Positions 25,935 through 34,503 of a DNA stretch of 64,000 nucleotides are shown here, piece after piece. The translations under genes and the position numbers were made by a program. The notes beneath the pieces were generated by a model. It did not search any database and was not told where the DNA came from. It saw only the letters and a program-made list of their open reading frames with translations. How positions within the stretch are numbered: the first letter of the stretch is position 1; each line of letters starts with the position of its first letter. Source of the DNA: Demequina sp. B12 (GTDB taxonomy: Bacteria; Actinomycetota; Actinomycetes; Actinomycetales; Demequinaceae); the NCBI RefSeq assembly GCF_028823635.1, contig NZ_JAPEHU010000002.1, positions 558,001-622,000 on the forward strand. The letters are read 5' to 3'.

Positions 25935-26897
25935 ATGGAACGCAGGCGAATCGGCAACAGCGGACTCGAAGTCTCGAGGCTCGCACTCGGGACCATGACG
26001 TGGTCGCGCGACACCAACGCTGACGAAGCCGGCGCACAACTTGACCTGTTCCTCGACGCTGGGGGCACGCTTGTCGATACGGCGGCTTCGTACGCTGATG
26101 GCGGTTCTGAAGCCACCATCGGCGCGATGCTCGGCGGCACCGTGAACCGCAGCGAAGTTCAGATCTGCACCAAGGCTGGCATCAGGAGAACGTCACGCGG
26201 CGGTGTCATCGATTCTTCACGCAACACCATGCTGGCCTCTCTCGACGCGTCCTTGAAGCGTCTCCACACCGATCATGTCGATCTGTGGCTCGTCCATGCG
26301 TACGACTCGGTCACCCCGCTGGAAGAGACTCTGCACGCCTTGGAAATCGCGGCGAACTCCGGTCGCGCACGCTACGTGGGCGTGTCGAACTTCCCTGCCT
26401 GGGCGATGACGCACATCGCGACACTTGCCACAGGACGCCCCGCCATCGCCGCCACCCAATGCGAGTACTCGCTGCTCCAACGTGGCGTCGAACGAGAGGT
26501 ATTGCCCGCGACTGAGGCGCTAGGCATGGGCTTTCTTGGCTGGTCGCCACTTGGCCGTGGCGTGCTGACCGGCAAATACCTGGATTCGATTCCCGCGGAC
26601 TCCCGAGCGGCGTCAGAACATCTCGCAGGCTTCGTTGAGCCGTACCTCGACGAGCGTTCCACCGCCATTACCCGAGCCCTCGCCACAGCCGCAGAAGGAC
26701 TCGATTGGAGCATGCAGGAGACTGCCCTCGCCTGGGTCCTCGGACGCGATGAGGTTGCTTCGACTGTGGTCGGCGCGCGAACCGCCACGCAGCTGGCGCC
26801 GTCACTTCGGGCCGCTACCCACCACCTGCCGGAAGCCATCGGGTCCGCGCTCGATGAGATCTCCGCCCCTCACATCGGCTATCCCGAACGTCGGTAA
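25935..26897 (+). CDS. Aldo/keto reductase
   Basis: NADPH-dependent oxidoreductase with a TIM barrel, 320 residues. The catalytic tetrad is visible: Asp in LVDTAASYADG with Tyr five residues on, Lys in ICTKAG, and His in LWLVHAYD. GVSNFPAW and the C-terminal VVGARTATQL nucleotide-site motif are present. It belongs to the YajO/Tas-like group whose physiological substrates are usually unknown. Ends 33 bases before the convergent acidic protein gene. Confidence 0.92.
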   Translation: MERRRIGNSGLEVSRLALGTMTWSRDTNADEAGAQLDLFLDAGGTLVDTAASYADGGSEATIGAMLGGTVNRSEVQICTKAGIRRTSRGGVIDSSRNTMLASLDASLKRLHTDHVDLWLVHAYDSVTPLEETLHALEIAANSGRARYVGVSNFPAWAMTHIATLATGRPAIAATQCEYSLLQRGVEREVLPATEALGMGFLGWSPLGRGVLTGKYLDSIPADSRAASEHLAGFVEPYLDERSTAITRALATAAEGLDWSMQETALAWVLGRDEVASTVVGARTATQLAPSLRAATHHLPEAIGSALDEISAPHIGYPERR

Positions 26898-26930
26898 CGA
26901 GATGAGTGCCTTCACGTTTCGCGACGCGGT

Positions 26931-27215
26931 TTACTGCAAGTCGAAGTCGTCAAGGTCGTCGTCAAGGGCGTCTTCGTCCTCCACCGCATGCCCATCCAGG
27001 ACATCGCTGTCGAAGTCATCGGCGAGCACTATTGGCAACGTCTCCGCGTACTCGCGATCAAGAGCATCCTCATACGTCGCAAATGCACTCGCCACGACTT
27101 CGTACGCATTGTCAACGGCAGCGTCCTCGTCCCCGCGGCGCTCCGCAATGGCCTCGAGATGTGTCTCCAAGGCCGCTGTCAACCGCCGCAGTGCTTCTCG
27201 CGCATCAACGCTCAT
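26931..27215 (-). CDS. Small acidic protein of unknown function
   Basis: A 94-residue protein. Residues 1-60 are predicted helical and charged (REALRRLTAALETHLEAI; VASAFATYEDALDREY); the C-terminal third is highly acidic (DDFDSDVL, EDEDALDDDLDDFDLQ). Proteins of this kind, adjacent to DUF5703 genes in Micrococcales, are sometimes labelled primosomal proteins, but nothing in this sequence supports that. TATCGT lies seven bases before the ATG, supporting this start and a leaderless mRNA. Divergent from the DUF5703 gene. Confidence 0.75.
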   Translation of the reverse strand: MSVDAREALRRLTAALETHLEAIAERRGDEDAAVDNAYEVVASAFATYEDALDREYAETLPIVLADDFDSDVLDGHAVEDEDALDDDLDDFDLQ

Positions 27216-27257
27216 GTTCTCGACGATAACCGTGAAAGCGGTTCAATGGGAGGTGTC
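27216..27257. promoter_or_regulatory. Divergent start region (acidic protein / DUF5703)
   Basis: A 42-base spacer. The minus-strand gene has a -10-like TATCGT at 27223-27228, seven bases from its ATG. The plus-strand gene instead has a Shine-Dalgarno sequence GGGAGGTG before its ATG, so at least its mRNA must have a leader that reaches into this spacer. Confidence 0.35.
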
Positions 27258-27509
27258 ATGACACACGAAGTTCGGCCCCAGCACAGGATCACCCCCACTC
27301 GCCGTGGCGCAAGCCGCCCCAAACGCTACGAATGGCGCGTGATCACTATCCCCATGGGCATGACCCGCGCCGATGCTCGCACCATGCTCACCGAGCACGC
27401 TGAGTACGGCAGGTGGGAGTTGACCCGTTCTCAGATCTTGATTGGCGGGAGTCGGCGTGTGTGGCTCCGGCGTCGGGTGATTCGACCTCAGCGCACTGAC
27501 GTCGCCTAG
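27258..27509 (+). CDS. DUF5703 family protein
   Basis: An 83-residue basic protein matching the actinobacterial DUF5703 family: YEWRVITIP, TRADARTMLTEHAEYGRWELTRSQI and RRVWLRRRVI. No membrane segment or catalytic motif. Function unknown; the high Arg content suggests nucleic-acid or membrane-surface contact, which is only inference. The start is fixed by GGGAGGTGTC before ATG at 27258; longer in-frame readings overlap the divergent gene. Its last four bases overlap the end of the convergent M20 peptidase gene. Confidence 0.83.
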   Translation: MTHEVRPQHRITPTRRGASRPKRYEWRVITIPMGMTRADARTMLTEHAEYGRWELTRSQILIGGSRRVWLRRRVIRPQRTDVA

Positions 27510-28801
27510 CAGTCAGACAGGAAGTTCACCAGGACGCGGGTACCGAAGTGAAGGCTCTCCACAGGGATCCGCTCATCGATGCCGTGGAACAACGATGGGA
27601 AGTCCAACTCAGGGGGCAGGAGCAATGGCGCAAACCCGTAGCCAGTAATGCCGAGCGCAGCGAGATGCTTGTTGTCAGTGCCACCCATCAGCGAATACGG
27701 CAGCACCGGAGCACCCGGGTCCTCGACACCCAATGCCTGGATCATCTTGTCTACCAGCGGCACTGTGAATGGCGCTTCGAGGCTGCGCTCGGTGATGTAG
27801 GGCTCGACCTTGACATGTGTGCCGGCGAGTTCCTCGATCTTGCGTAGCACCTGCTCTTGTTGTCCAGGCAGGTAGCGCGTGTCGACATACCCAATGGCGG
27901 TGTCGGGAACGACGTTGGTCTTGTATCCGGCGTCCATCATGGTCGGATTCGAGGTGTTGCGAATCGAAGCATCGATCATCGGTGCCATGGCGCCCATCCC
28001 CTCCACGAGGCGGCCGATGCATGCGTCCGTGGGCTCGTAGTCCACACCCTCGAGCTCGGCAACCCCGCGCAATAGCTGCTCCACCGTAGGGGTCACGTCG
28101 ACGTCCCAGCGGTGGGCAGCAATCCGCTCGAGCGCACCCGCCAGGTGCGCTACAGCGTTGTCGGTATGCACGAGCGATCCGTGGCCTTGTTTCCCCGTGG
28201 CGATGAGCTTCAACCACTGGATGCCCTTTTCCGCGGTTTGCACCAAGTAGGCCCGCTGGCCGTTGACGTAGGCGCTGAAGCCGCCCACCTCGCTGATCGC
28301 CTCGGTAGCGCCAGCAAAGTCATCGGGGTGGTTCTCCACCATCCACTTGGCCCCGCGGTGCCCGCCGTGCTCTTCGTCAGCGAAAAACGCCAAGATGATG
28401 TCGCGCGGCGGAGTTGCCCCCGCCTCAATCATCTGCGCGACCGCCGCCAGGATCATCGCGTCCATGTTCTTCATGTCCACAGCGCCACGGCCGTACAGCA
28501 TGCCGTCCTTGACTTCGGCGCCAAAGGGATCAACCGACCAGTCCTCGGCGAACGCAGGAACCACGTCGAGGTGGCCATGCACCACGAGGGCATCGCGTGA
28601 AGGATCTGCGCCACGCCAGCGGGCGACAACAGATGCTCGACCCGGCGCCGCTTCACGGACAACGGGATCGAGGCCCAGGTCCGAGAGCACGGTCGCGACA
28701 TAGTCTGCGGCAACCCGCTCCCCTGGCCCGGGCTCGTCACCGTAGTTGGAGGTGTCGATGCGGATGAGGTCCTGGCAGATCTGTACGACGTCGCGGCTCA
28801 T
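27506..28801 (-). CDS. M20/M25/M40-family metallopeptidase
   Basis: A 431-residue dizinc hydrolase related to DapE, ArgE and carboxypeptidase G2. VVHGHLDVVPA supplies the first zinc His and Asp, YGRGAVDMKNMDA the bridging Asp, and FFADEEHGGHRG the catalytic Glu pair; a central dimerisation domain (about 190-310) and a C-terminal PYSLMGGTDNKH zinc His region follow. Such proteins are usually annotated as dipeptidases or acetylornithine-deacetylase-like; the substrate cannot be assigned. TAGCCT (28808-28813, minus strand) lies six bases before the ATG. Confidence 0.93.
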   Translation of the reverse strand: MSRDVVQICQDLIRIDTSNYGDEPGPGERVAADYVATVLSDLGLDPVVREAAPGRASVVARWRGADPSRDALVVHGHLDVVPAFAEDWSVDPFGAEVKDGMLYGRGAVDMKNMDAMILAAVAQMIEAGATPPRDIILAFFADEEHGGHRGAKWMVENHPDDFAGATEAISEVGGFSAYVNGQRAYLVQTAEKGIQWLKLIATGKQGHGSLVHTDNAVAHLAGALERIAAHRWDVDVTPTVEQLLRGVAELEGVDYEPTDACIGRLVEGMGAMAPMIDASIRNTSNPTMMDAGYKTNVVPDTAIGYVDTRYLPGQQEQVLRKIEELAGTHVKVEPYITERSLEAPFTVPLVDKMIQALGVEDPGAPVLPYSLMGGTDNKHLAALGITGYGFAPLLLPPELDFPSLFHGIDERIPVESLHFGTRVLVNFLSDC

Positions 28802-28807
28802 GACATC

Positions 28808-28813
28808 AGGCTA
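28808..28813 (-). promoter_or_regulatory. -10 element for leaderless M20 peptidase transcript
   Basis: TAGCCT on the minus strand with spacer GATGTC to the ATG at 28801. Matches the window-wide leaderless pattern. Confidence 0.5.
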
Positions 28814-28911
28814 ACGGGAGTCGCGCAGTGGCAAGCACGGCTAGTCCGGGCTGCGCCGCTCGGAGTGTCCCGCGGGTCCACAGACGCGTTCCCCGGGGTG
28901 CACATGGCGAA

Positions 28912-28944
28912 GGTGGTGTGCTGGTGTCGCACCGGCACACCACC
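28912..28944. terminator. Strong GC hairpin, terminator-like
   Basis: GGTGGTGTGC (28912-28921) pairs perfectly with GCACACCACC (28935-28944), and GGTG/CACC continues the stem to a three-base TCG loop with one mismatch. It is just downstream of the 48-residue microprotein gene on the minus strand. No U-tract follows on either strand. Confidence 0.5.
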
Positions 28945-28957
28945 CCCTCCACGCGCA

Positions 28958-29104
28958 TTAGGGATTGAAGATTGAGACTCCCGCCGGACCCACAAGGAAT
29001 GCGGCCACAATGAGGATCGCTCCCCAAAGGAAGTCCCTCTGAATCAGTCGAATGACTCCGATGACACCGAGGATGACGGCGATAATCCACAGAAGGGTTC
29101 CCAT
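28958..29104 (-). CDS. GPGG-type small membrane protein
   Basis: A 48-residue protein, MGTLLWIIAVILGVIG through VGPAGVSIFNP. It has two hydrophobic segments joined by a short charged turn (RLIQRD) and the C-terminal family motif region, here GPAG instead of GPGG. The ATG has a strong Shine-Dalgarno, AAAGGAG. Small actinomycete membrane proteins of this family are conserved but of unknown function. The gene lies alone between the M20 gene and tRNA-Leu and is too short for many gene finders. Confidence 0.8.
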   Translation of the reverse strand: MGTLLWIIAVILGVIGVIRLIQRDFLWGAILIVAAFLVGPAGVSIFNP

Positions 29105-29210
29105 GGAACTACTCCTTTACTGATCTTGCCTTCACTGCTTCGGACGACTGGTGCAACGTGATCGTCGTCGCTGGTATTCCCAAGGCTGCTCAGTGCGGAG
29201 GAGAGAAAGC

Positions 29211-29242
29211 AGAAGGGCCGGAACTTACGTTCCGGCCCTTCT
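29211..29242 (-). terminator. Intrinsic terminator after tRNA-Leu
   Basis: A perfect 14-base inverted repeat (AGAAGGGCCGGAAC / GTTCCGGCCCTTCT) with a four-base loop, two bases beyond the tRNA 3' end. On the minus strand it is followed by GCTTTCTC. The base of the stem (AGAAGGGCCG) is shared with the hairpin at 44714-44750. Confidence 0.8.
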
Positions 29243-29244
29243 CA

Positions 29245-29333
29245 TGGTGTCCGAGGGGGGACTTGAACCCCCACGCCCTTAAACGGGCACTAGCACCTCA
29301 AGCTAGCGCGTCTGCCAATTCCGCCACCCGGAC
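29245..29333 (-). tRNA. tRNA-Leu (anticodon GAG)
   Basis: An 89-base class II tRNA with encoded CCA. The acceptor stem GTCCGGG pairs with CTCGGAC (one G-U). The anticodon stem CTAGC/GCTAG encloses loop TTGAGGT, anticodon GAG, reading CUC and CUU. A long variable arm (GCCCGTTTAAGGGC) confirms the leucine/serine class. The T arm is GGGGGTTCAAGTCCCCC. Confidence 0.96.
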
Positions 29334-29377
29334 GAGGTGACCTGAGTTACTCTTTCGAGCGCCTCAGCGCGACGGCA

Positions 29378-29383
29378 ATACTA
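29378..29383 (-). promoter_or_regulatory. Possible -10 element of the tRNA-Leu promoter
   Basis: TAGTAT on the minus strand, 44 bases before the tRNA 5' end; TCATTG lies 17 bases further upstream as a weak -35 candidate. The rest of the 93-base gap to dnaE2 shows no gene. Confidence 0.35.
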
Positions 29384-29426
29384 GCACGCATTTTCGGCTC
29401 CAATGAAATCGCCTCTGGCCTCTGTC

Positions 29427-32400
29427 TCATCGGAAGTCTCGACTCTTCGCAGGCACTGCGAGTGACAGCGGCGCCAGATGCTCTGCCACCAGGTTCGTGG
29501 CGCCGTCTGCCCGCTCAATGCGACCTCTGATGACCAACCCCGCGCTTCGTCTAGCGACCGCCTGGAAACGCTTCCACACTCCCCTCGAGCACACCACGTT
29601 GAGAAACCCTGTCTCGTCTTCCAAGGAGATGAACGTCACGCCTTTCGCTGTTCCGGGCCGCTGACGATGTGTGACAACACCGGCAACCGTCACACGCCGT
29701 TCTGCCTCATGCGCGAGAACCTGAGCCACCGTCATCACTCCCTGACCCTTCAGTCCCTCACGCACATGAGCGGTGGGATAACTCCCGACCGACACACCTG
29801 AGGCCCACACGTCTGCGATCGCTTCCTCCACCTCGCTCATTCCGGGGAGCATGGGGGCCGCTGTTCCAGGCACCACATCTGGCAACGTGTCCGGACCTTC
29901 CTTGCCCAGCGCACCCGAGGCCCACAGCCCTTCACGCCGAGTGACCCCTAACGACTCAAGCGCGCCTGCTGTGGCCAGGGCCTCCCACTGAGCCACTGTC
30001 AGGCCTTTGCTGGGCGCTAATCCCCACGAGTCGGAGACACCCGCAGGCCGGACACGAACGCGGCGCGCCATATCCGTCATGGACAAGAACGGCCCCTGCT
30101 CCCTTGCCTTGACGATGGCGTGCGCTGCGTCTCGTCCGAGCCCCTTGATGGAGGCCAGTCCCATCCGGACCGCAAGGGACCTGTCGACCCGACTCAGCCG
30201 CGCAAAGTCGACGCGGACGTCTGAAGGTTCAGCGAAGGGCCGATCCAACCGTTCGACACAAGCGAGCACCCGGGAATGCGCCACACAGGGACGGAGTACC
30301 ACTTGACCATGACGACGAGCATCTGCGGTCAGGGACTGAGGGCTGTAGAAGCCCATGGGCTGTGCCGCGAGCAGTCCCGCGTAGAAAGCTGCCGGCTGGT
30401 GCACCTTCAACCAACTCGAGGCGTACACCAAGTACGCGAAAGAGTAAGAATGCGACTCTGGGAAGCCAAAATCAGAGAAGGCTTTGAGTTTGTCGAAGAT
30501 CTGTGTCGCCACCGCAGCGTCGATGCCACGCTCGTGAGCCCCCACCATGAAGCGTGCGCGCAGCGCTTCCATTCGTTCAGGGCTACGTTTTGATCCCATG
30601 GCTCGCCGCAGTTGGTCGGCAAGTGCCCCATCGAACCCGGCACAGTCCATCGCCATCTGCATCAGTTGCTCCTGAAAGAGCGGCACGCCCAATGTCTTTC
30701 CTAGGGACTTCTCCAGCAACGGGTGGAGGTACGTGACTGGCTCACGCCCACGTTTACGTGAGATGTAGGGATGAACCGAGCCGCCTTGAATCGGCCCTGG
30801 CCGGATGAGGGCCACCTCGATGACGATGTCGTAGAAGGTTCGCGGCCGTAGCCGCGGCAACGTCGCCATTTGGGCCCGGGACTCGACTTGAAAGACCCCC
30901 ACCGTGTCGGCAGCACAGAGGAGGTCGTAAACTGCCGGATCCTCTTGCGGCAAGGAGTGCAAACCGAGGTCTGTGTCCTGTGTCTCCCTGACGAATCCAA
31001 AGGCATATTTGAGCGCCGAGAGCATCCCTAGCCCAAGAAGGTCAAACTTGACCAGCCCTGCGTCTGCACAGTCGTCCTTATCCCACTGGAGGACGGTGCG
31101 CCCCGGCATCCGGGCCCATTCGACCGGACACACATCAATGACGGGACGGTCACACAGCACCATGCCTCCGGGGTGAATCCCCAGATGTCGGGGCAGCTGC
31201 ATCAGCCGGTCGGCCAAGTCCAATACTTGATTCGGGATGTGGTCCAGGTCCTGGCTCGGGGGCGGTTCAGGCCACATGGCGTCACGTTGTTGTGCAGCCC
31301 ATGCCTCCATCTTCTCTTGAGGAACACGCAAGGATCCCCACCGGTCGATGCTTTTGGACCAGGCGTCTTGCTGTCCTACGTCGAACCCCAGCGCCTTCGC
31401 CGCGTCTCGGACAGCAGAGCGAGGCCGGTATTGAATGACGTTGGCGACCATCGCAGCGTTGATTCGCCCAAAGCGATTGAACACATACTGGATCACTTCT
31501 TCGCGGCGGTCTGACTCAATGTCGACGTCGATATCGGGAGGTCCGTCGCGTTCCGGTGCCAAGAAACGCTCAAAGAGAAGTCCATGGGTCACGGCGTCAA
31601 CGGCCGTCACGCCGAGCGCGTAGCACACTGCAGAGTTGGCGGCAGAGCCTCGTCCCTGGCACAGGATGTCCTCTCTGCGGCAGAAGTCCACGATGTCATG
31701 AACAATCAGGAAGTATCCGGGGAAGTCCAAAGCCTCAATGACATTGAGTTCGTGCTCGATCTGTCTCCATGCCCCTGGAACGCGTTCATTGTTGATCGTG
31801 CCGTAGCGGGCATTTGCTCCACGGCGCACTAGCTCGCGAAGCCACGAGGCTTCGGTGTGCCCTTCAGGCACCGGATACGGGGGAAGGTTGGGCGCGACGA
31901 GGTGGAGGTCAAAGGCGGATTCCTGAGCAAGCATCACCGTGTTCTCCACAGCCTGCGGGTGGTGACGGTGCCGTTGCCTCATCTCGGCTGCCGATCGGAG
32001 ATGAGCCCCGCTTCCGCCTGACAGCCAGCCATCCATATCGTCCAGTGATGACCGTGCCCGGACAGCTGCCATCGCGCCAGCAAGGTCTGCCTCCTGTGGC
32101 GTGGCGTAGTGAGCATTCGTCGTTGCCACGGCGGGAAGGCCTGCATCAAAGGCCAGGTCGTACAGCGCGGAGTTGCGGTCAGAGTCGTGAGGGTCTCCCG
32201 TGTCGGTGAGTTCGATGGCGACGTTGTCGCGACCGAAGAGCGCTACCAACCGGTCGATCTCTGCTTTGGCGGCGGCATAGCCCTGTGGTGTGACGGCTCC
32301 ACTGAGCGCGTTCACGCCAGGCACGCCAGCACCCGATAGCGCCCGTCGGACTGAGCCTTTGCGGCAGCCGGTGAGGACCAGGAGCTCTCCGTTTCCGTCG

Positions 32401-32813
32401 TCCGCAAGGTTCTCGATGTTGTACTGCGCGAGACCTTTCTCCCCTGTCGCAAGATGCGCGAGGCCGATGGCGTGGGAGAGCCTGGCATAGCCGCTGGCGC
32501 CACGTGCAAGGACAAGCAGGTGGCTGCTCTGCGGGTCGGGGGTTCCGGCTGACGGTTCCAGGAGTGGTGGGCCTCCCCCGCTACTCGGCACGGCCAGATG
32601 GAGCTCTGCTCCAAAGACGGTAGGCAGCCCGATGGTTCTGGCCGCGTTGGCGAAGCGCACCGCACCATAGAGGCCGTCGTGGTCGGTGAGAGCAAGCGCG
32701 GAGAGTCCCAGGCGTCCCGCCTCCGCGACCATCTGTTCAGGATGGCTGGCACCATCCAGGAAGCTGAAGGCGCTGTGTGCATGCAGCTCGGCATAGCGAG
32801 CGTGGTCAGTCAT
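29427..32813 (-). CDS. dnaE2: Error-prone DNA polymerase DnaE2
   Basis: C-family polymerase for translesion synthesis and induced mutagenesis, working with ImuA' and ImuB. The 1128 residues begin with a PHP domain (YAELHAHSAFSFLDGAS, ALTDHDGLYG). The polymerase core has PDIDVDIE (426-433) with the catalytic Asp pair and QWDKDD with the third Asp. A helix-hairpin-helix region and a C-terminal OB fold (VTVAGVVTHRQRPGTAKG, FISLEDETGFLNVV) follow. The ATG overlaps the end of imuB by eight bases. The beta-clamp is contacted through ImuB in known systems, not DnaE2. Regulated through the LexA box at 35263-35278. Confidence 0.96.
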   Translation of the reverse strand: MTDHARYAELHAHSAFSFLDGASHPEQMVAEAGRLGLSALALTDHDGLYGAVRFANAARTIGLPTVFGAELHLAVPSSGGGPPLLEPSAGTPDPQSSHLLVLARGASGYARLSHAIGLAHLATGEKGLAQYNIENLADDGNGELLVLTGCRKGSVRRALSGAGVPGVNALSGAVTPQGYAAAKAEIDRLVALFGRDNVAIELTDTGDPHDSDRNSALYDLAFDAGLPAVATTNAHYATPQEADLAGAMAAVRARSSLDDMDGWLSGGSGAHLRSAAEMRQRHRHHPQAVENTVMLAQESAFDLHLVAPNLPPYPVPEGHTEASWLRELVRRGANARYGTINNERVPGAWRQIEHELNVIEALDFPGYFLIVHDIVDFCRREDILCQGRGSAANSAVCYALGVTAVDAVTHGLLFERFLAPERDGPPDIDVDIESDRREEVIQYVFNRFGRINAAMVANVIQYRPRSAVRDAAKALGFDVGQQDAWSKSIDRWGSLRVPQEKMEAWAAQQRDAMWPEPPPSQDLDHIPNQVLDLADRLMQLPRHLGIHPGGMVLCDRPVIDVCPVEWARMPGRTVLQWDKDDCADAGLVKFDLLGLGMLSALKYAFGFVRETQDTDLGLHSLPQEDPAVYDLLCAADTVGVFQVESRAQMATLPRLRPRTFYDIVIEVALIRPGPIQGGSVHPYISRKRGREPVTYLHPLLEKSLGKTLGVPLFQEQLMQMAMDCAGFDGALADQLRRAMGSKRSPERMEALRARFMVGAHERGIDAAVATQIFDKLKAFSDFGFPESHSYSFAYLVYASSWLKVHQPAAFYAGLLAAQPMGFYSPQSLTADARRHGQVVLRPCVAHSRVLACVERLDRPFAEPSDVRVDFARLSRVDRSLAVRMGLASIKGLGRDAAHAIVKAREQGPFLSMTDMARRVRVRPAGVSDSWGLAPSKGLTVAQWEALATAGALESLGVTRREGLWASGALGKEGPDTLPDVVPGTAAPMLPGMSEVEEAIADVWASGVSVGSYPTAHVREGLKGQGVMTVAQVLAHEAERRVTVAGVVTHRQRPGTAKGVTFISLEDETGFLNVVCSRGVWKRFQAVARRSAGLVIRGRIERADGATNLVAEHLAPLSLAVPAKSRDFR

Positions 32814-34503
32814 AGATAGCTTCCAGCCACCATTGGCCAGCGCTGAAGCACGCCAATACAGCGGGGCCAGCGCTGCCGTCGGCGTTCCGCATGGCTATCT
32901 GCATAAAGGCCCGCCGCGACGAGTCTTCTGACCACCACCTCTCCACCATGGGCCATGGGCCTGCCCAGGCATCAACAGGGCGCGCTTGACCCCAGGTAGG
33001 CTCCCAGCCCACATTCCCAGCGCTCGGGTGGCGTCGGGTTGCGGCGGGGCGAGCCTGCCCTGGCTCTGCTTGAAGGCGCACCCAGGTGGGCGAGGCGCTC
33101 ATTCCCAGACGTCTGTCGATCGCGACGGGGGAACCGCCGGCATCGAGCACTTCCATGGGTTCTGCAAAGGGGAGGACAGTCGCAGGCGGCGGGTCCGGGA
33201 TTTGTCCTGGCCAGGGGTGATCAACGCGGCGCGCCTGACGAGTCTCTTGCCCCCAAGGCAGTGCGAGAACGCGATCCCGAGGAGAACGGCCACCCTGCTC
33301 TGCCACGGACAGCACGGACTCCACTCCAAGGAGGGCCTGCAGTCTTTCCACGGTGCGGTGGGCTCGGGAATCGGTCCCCGATGTGCCTCCCCACAGGTAG
33401 GCCTGCTCATCGCCCAACGACACGACGTCTTCCGCAGTCAGGCTCAGGGACGTCAAGGGTGCGGGTTCGGGGCCTTGCGCGGTCCCTGACAGCCATCCCT
33501 CGAGTTGCCATCGCACGCGGTCCGTCATGTGTCGAGCGAATGCCCCCGTCCGCACGCCGACATCGGTGCGCCACACCCGGGCCAAAGTGTCGCCGCGCTC
33601 GGTGCTTGCTTCGATCCGGACTCTGCCGCATCTCACCCCTGCGGCAAGGAGCGCCTCGTCGAGTTCCTTCGCGGCCTGAGCTGCGATCAGAGTGAGTTGC
33701 TCCACTCGTTCGGCTGGCTCTTCACACAGGTAACCCACACTGATGTCGTCCAAGGAACGCCGGACTACGGGAGGGCGAACGTCATGCCCACGTGCGACAA
33801 GGTGCCCCCACCTCCCCACTGCGCCGAACCGGGCAACGACGTCTGCGCGAGGGAGTGCGGTGAAGTCTCCTAGCGTCACGATGCCTAACCTCACGAGGAC
33901 GTCCACGAGTCCCTCCACGGATTCGCGTTGCCGTCGTTCCATGGCAGCAAGAGCCAAATCCTGGATGGGCAGACCCCGCAAAAACTCCTCAGATTTCCCT
34001 GGGGGCACGATGCTCACGCTGCGTGCGGCAATCACCGCAGCGAGAATGCCGTCTGCAGCACCGACCGCGCACTCATACCCGCTGAGTTCCGCAACAGCTC
34101 CCGTGAGTGCCTCTGCCAAGGCTTCTTCTGAACCGTGAAAGCGAGCTGCCCCCTCGGCTGGGACCATCAGCAGCCCCGGTCGGGATATCTCCACACCTGC
34201 CACCACCTGCTCTGCCGCAGCAGCGACAGGCTCAAACTCACGGGAGTCACGCCCTTCGTCGTGACGAAGGATCGCGATGTCAGGGCAGGCCCGCTGGGCC
34301 AGACGTTGAGTCTGCCCCCGTCTCACGCCAGCGGATCGTGCAGCAGCAGACACCGCGACAAGTCCACGTCCGTGAAGAACCGCGGCTGGCGCATCCGTCT
34401 TGAGACCCGCTTCTTTCATCGCTGCGGCGACAGGCCAGTCCGGCACCCACAGCACGGCCCGGCGAGTCGTCGCCACCACGCTGCTGGGCTTTGCGCGACT
34501 CAT
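32806..34503 (-). CDS. imuB: ImuB, Y-family polymerase-like mutasome scaffold
   Basis: A 565-residue protein with the Y-family polymerase fold but without the catalytic carboxylates. The N-terminal segment is AVLWVPDWPVAA where active enzymes have an Asp-rich motif, and VEISRPGLLMVP replaces the SxDE region. The little-finger domain is followed by QAYLWG (about 367-372), matching the QxxLWG clamp-binding motif of mycobacterial ImuB, and a long Pro/Arg-rich C-terminal region. It probably bridges the beta-clamp to DnaE2. ATG at 34503 overlaps the imuA stop (ATGA) and is preferred over 34548. Confidence 0.92.
   Translation of the reverse strand: MSRAKPSSVVATTRRAVLWVPDWPVAAAMKEAGLKTDAPAAVLHGRGLVAVSAAARSAGVRRGQTQRLAQRACPDIAILRHDEGRDSREFEPVAAAAEQVVAGVEISRPGLLMVPAEGAARFHGSEEALAEALTGAVAELSGYECAVGAADGILAAVIAARSVSIVPPGKSEEFLRGLPIQDLALAAMERRQRESVEGLVDVLVRLGIVTLGDFTALPRADVVARFGAVGRWGHLVARGHDVRPPVVRRSLDDISVGYLCEEPAERVEQLTLIAAQAAKELDEALLAAGVRCGRVRIEASTERGDTLARVWRTDVGVRTGAFARHMTDRVRWQLEGWLSGTAQGPEPAPLTSLSLTAEDVVSLGDEQAYLWGGTSGTDSRAHRTVERLQALLGVESVLSVAEQGGRSPRDRVLALPWGQETRQARRVDHPWPGQIPDPPPATVLPFAEPMEVLDAGGSPVAIDRRLGMSASPTWVRLQAEPGQARPAATRRHPSAGNVGWEPTWGQARPVDAWAGPWPMVERWWSEDSSRRAFMQIAMRNADGSAGPAVLACFSAGQWWLEAIYD

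Noticed and set aside
29211-29333. tRNA-Leu as an integration site with flanking attachment repeats
   Set aside because: No integrase gene and no direct repeat of the tRNA 3' end were seen nearby; the adjacent inverted repeat is explained as a terminator.
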